Assembly (NCBI GenBank): GCA_028565635.1
Contig: JAOXYB010059835.1
Coordinates: 1-10,794 of the forward strand
Direction of reading: 5' to 3'
Source: Phoronis ovalis
Lineage: Eukaryota > Phoronida > Phoronidae
Length of the DNA: 10,794 nt
The notes below the pieces were generated by a model. The model made no database searches, was not told where the DNA came from, and was given only the letters and a program-made list of their open reading frames with translations. Numbering within the stretch: position 1 is the stretch's first letter; every line of letters starts with the position of its first letter. Below, in pieces: positions 8,814-10,794 of this stretch. Position numbers and translations under genes: made by a program.

Positions 8814-8896
8814 GGGCATTTATTAGGGTGTGGCTTTTATTTAATTTTTGAGTGCTCTGGATAGAAATTCATTTGGAAGGTTCATTTATTAGGAGC
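8814..8896 (+). repeat. Degenerate GGGCATTTATTAG-type repeat
   Basis: Related units are visible: GGGCATTTATTAGGG (8814-8828), TGGCTTTTATTTAA just after it, ATTCATTTGGAAGG near 8867, and TTCATTTATTAGGAGC (8881-8896). I recall arrays of GGGCGTTTATTAGAGG from many animal genomes, and this looks like a worn copy with CG decayed to CA or TG. That identification is from memory. A 9-bp duplication, ATTTACCAA repeated at 8901-8918, follows directly. The island at 9622-9698 has a similar composition and core. Confidence 0.5.
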
Positions 8897-9153
8897 AAAC
8901 ATTTACCAAATTTACCAAATTTTACTTCTTTATGAGTGTTTTTTTAATAATTTTAGTTAATTTATTTTTAAAAAAATAACTGCTGGTAAAGTATGAATTA
9001 TCAATCTACTAGTAACTGTGTACTCTGCTGTTGTGTTCAACATGAATGTACTGTCATTGTGGCTGTAAATGGTATAAAAGGAAAGACCCCACTTGCAGAG
9101 CTTGGAATGAGGATTTTTGCAAAATATTTAATAAGTTTTGACTCCAAGTACAT

Positions 9154-9162
9154 ACGGTGAGC
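9154..9162 (+). repeat. Target-site duplication, left copy (ACGGTGAGC)
   Basis: ACGGTGAGC directly abuts the transposon starting at 9163. ACAGTGAGC directly abuts its other end (9491-9499), so 8 of 9 bases match and the single difference is G to A. This is one base longer than the octamer around the element at 3057-3428, so the exact boundary at one end may be off by one. Confidence 0.7.
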
Positions 9163-9490
9163 CCAGGGGCACTGCCATCCAAAGTGGTTATACATACTTG
9201 CTGCCCTATGTGATATGGTCTTTCAGGGTTCTTGCTTGTAACGGGGTATATATTTCAGCCCTGAACGCTAGCAACGGGGTATAGTTTTAGCTCACTTCTA
9301 ACAACGGGTCCCAAAAATCCTGTTTGCTTATAAAGGGGTACGTTTTTTGCCACAGGTTTTACTAAAGGGGGTATGTTTTTAACCATCTTTCTGACAGCGG
9401 GGTATATTTTTTGCCATAGCTGGCCATAGGGTTTTGAGGTCTGGGCCTCACCCCTGTACTATAAATTTGTCAAGTGTCACCCCCCTCTGG
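9163..9490 (-). mobile_element. 328-bp non-autonomous DNA transposon with six internal ~31-bp units
   Basis: The left end is CCAGGGGCACTGCC. The right end, read on the minus strand, is CCAGAGGGGGGTGACACTTG. These are imperfect inverted termini flanked by the near-identical 9-mers. The interior has six units with an ACGGGGTATATTTT-like core, beginning near 9241, 9274, 9304, 9333, 9365 and 9397 (spacing 29-33 bp). Read on the minus strand, the layout matches the element at 3057-3428. A G-rich end is followed about 45 bp in by GGGGTGAGGCC, then an array with TACCC-containing cores every 30 bp or so, and finally AGTGCCCCTGG. No coding sequence is present, so it would have depended on a transposase supplied elsewhere. 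Confidence 0.75.
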
Positions 9491-9499
9491 ACAGTGAGC
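9491..9499 (+). repeat. Target-site duplication, right copy (ACAGTGAGC)
   Basis: This is the partner of 9154-9162 with one substitution, placed exactly where the element's right terminus ends. The mismatch, together with the poorer inverted repeats, suggests this insertion is older than the one at 3057-3428. Confidence 0.7.
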
Positions 9500-9621
9500 C
9501 TAATAGCTTGGGAAAGAAAGTATTAGAAAACATAATTATTAAAATGTATTCCCTTAAAAATTCGACACTTGATCCAAAAAGAGCTTATCAACTTATTTGT
9601 GTGATTCTCTAACTAACTAAT

Positions 9622-9698
9622 GCCCAGGGGTATTTAATGGAGAGTAGGGGTTAATTTAATTTTTCAGTTTTTTGGGGGTGTTTAATAGAGGGATGAGC
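9622..9698 (+). repeat. Second degenerate G-rich TTTAAT repeat island
   Basis: Two related units, GGGGTATTTAATGGAGAG (from 9627) and GGGGTGTTTAATAGAGGG (from 9675), lie 48 bp apart with GGGGTTAATTTAATTTTTCAG between them. The middle part closely resembles the 8829-8851 stretch (TTTATTTAATTTTTGAG), so both islands probably derive from one family. The first unit is preceded by CCC and so reads CCCAGGGG, like the terminus at 9162, but no matching opposite end or target duplication was found. Confidence 0.45.
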
Positions 9699-9865
9699 TT
9701 TTTTTTTAAACTGCATTATTCTCCATTAGCAAATTAGTTCAGACATGTCTTGGCATTGACTTGAGTCCTACAAATTATTGCATCATGCATACCACTACTA
9801 ATTTCTGTGGAAAATTCTTTAATTTTTAGATACTGCTCTAGAATTTTAGATGGGCGTTCCCTATG

Positions 9866-9900
9866 AATAAAGTTGGGCCACAGTTGTGTAGCTGTTTGTC
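9866..9900 (+). promoter_or_regulatory. Possible polyadenylation signal with GT-rich downstream element
   Basis: AATAAA at 9866-9871 is followed 10-30 bases later by CAGTTGTGTAGCTGTTTGTC, a GT-rich stretch like a cleavage-stimulation-factor binding region. This is the best such arrangement in the right half of the window, on the + strand. No exon upstream supports it and the hexamer is frequent by chance here. Confidence 0.25.
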
Positions 9901-10729
9901 CTAATCTAACAACTCCATAGTTAAGTTTTTATATATAGTCAGTGCTGTTTGAAGTTTGTTATGATTTATAAGTTTCTTGATAAAGTTGAACAATGAATAC
10001 TGATTTATAACAGCCACTTGTTTTTCATGTGTGAGAAACTAGGTAAATTACCATTTGTCATTGACATACAATTCCATAAATTTAAATAACTTCACCAGCC
10101 CTTTGATCATAGGTTTGCTTTAACAAAAAATGACATAAATAACTCCTAATCTGACATGGAATAAATCTGTTTGATATAGTTAATTGCCAATAATTCATCA
10201 CTAATGATCTAATTAATCCTTCCCCATTTATTTCTTGCAATATTTGTCAAAGATATTATGGGGCTTTAAACTTCTGTATAATCAAGGATGATAAGAGTAT
10301 AAAATATTGATTATTTATCCATGTCATTTGCTGATATGCCTATGACAGGATCTGTAATATGCATTGTAAAAATATCTTTGAATGTCTATCTGTCATTAAG
10401 TCATTAAATTCTATTATGTCTTAGAGATAAATGTACACAGATTTTTTTATTAGCACTCCTGATTTTTCCAATTGCAAGATTATTTATTACCATATAACAG
10501 TTTTAGCACTAGAAGTTTTCCAAAATAAATGACATCTTTGAAAAGTTGTATGCATGACATGGGTTATTTGTGAGCATGATAGCTTTATTCTAAAATTTAT
10601 AGCATATATTGTAAAACTTGCAGATTAGTTTTTGCGGAAACAATAATATAGTTTTTAAATAAAAATGTATGCCAAAATTTCAATTGCAAAAAATGCAGTA
10701 CAATTCCAGTAAAGCTTGCAATACGGTTT
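9901..10729. other. AT-rich non-coding stretch, no gene recognised
   Basis: About 0.8 kb in which I see neither an open frame of note nor an organised repeat. The composition is the same T-rich, CpG-poor background as the rest of the window. Confidence 0.65.
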
Positions 10730-10794
10730 TTATCGATTATACGATAATATCGATAACTTAGAAGAAATTAGCGAAACGATAATATCGAAGGTGA
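10730..10794. repeat. CG-containing palindromic repeat cut off by window edge
   Basis: ACGATAATATCGA occurs twice, at 10741-10753 and 10776-10788, so the period is 35 bp. The first copy belongs to a larger palindrome in which TTATCGAT (10730-10737) pairs with ATCGATAA (10749-10756). Four CG-containing words within 60 bases stand out against CpG-poor surroundings. It is probably the beginning of a dispersed or tandem repeat that continues past the window end. Confidence 0.5.

Noticed and set aside
9073-9080. TATAAAAG, a match to the TATA-box consensus
   Set aside because: The octamer is expected by chance in DNA this AT-rich, and no exon or initiator-like context follows.

Overview
This window looks like non-coding DNA from an animal nuclear genome. 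It is strongly AT-rich, poor in CpG and visibly T-rich on the + strand. No reading frame longer than about 85 codons is open on either strand, and none of the short ones resembles a known protein. The base composition and the decayed dispersed repeats suggest a marine invertebrate, possibly a mollusc or another lophotrochozoan. That placement is a guess from general style and not from any diagnostic gene. The stretch could be intergenic, a very long intron, or in part a long 3' untranslated region. No bacterial, viral, CRISPR, rRNA or intact tRNA features are present.

The readable content is mobile-element debris. Positions 1-75 are the tail of a dispersed repeat that ends in a hAT-like terminus and carries two copies of a unit of about 34 bp. 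Positions 3057-3428 hold a complete, very clear 372-bp non-autonomous DNA transposon. It has 14-bp terminal inverted repeats with one mismatch, a perfect 8-bp target-site duplication, and an interior built of about nine degenerate units of roughly 30 bp. Positions 9163-9490 hold a second element of the same architecture in the opposite orientation, with imperfect inverted ends, a near-perfect 9-bp duplication and six internal units of 29-33 bp. Two short G-rich islands (8814-8896 and 9622-9698) share a degenerate GGGYATTTATTAG-type repeat.

Other structure includes a possible tRNA-derived SINE relic near 4681-4809, and a long inverted repeat at 5693-5798. There is an AT-rich imperfect palindrome at 2881-2953 and a diverged direct duplication at 6011-6097 / 6244-6329. 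The last 65 bases hold a short CG-containing palindromic repeat that runs to the window edge. Two AATAAA signals followed by GT/T-rich sequence (4088 and 9866) are plausible + strand polyadenylation sites.

The most interesting point is that three separate elements here combine transposon-like ends with an interior made of short tandem units of about 30 bp. The two complete ones appear to be diverged members of one family. There is no set of genes working together to describe.
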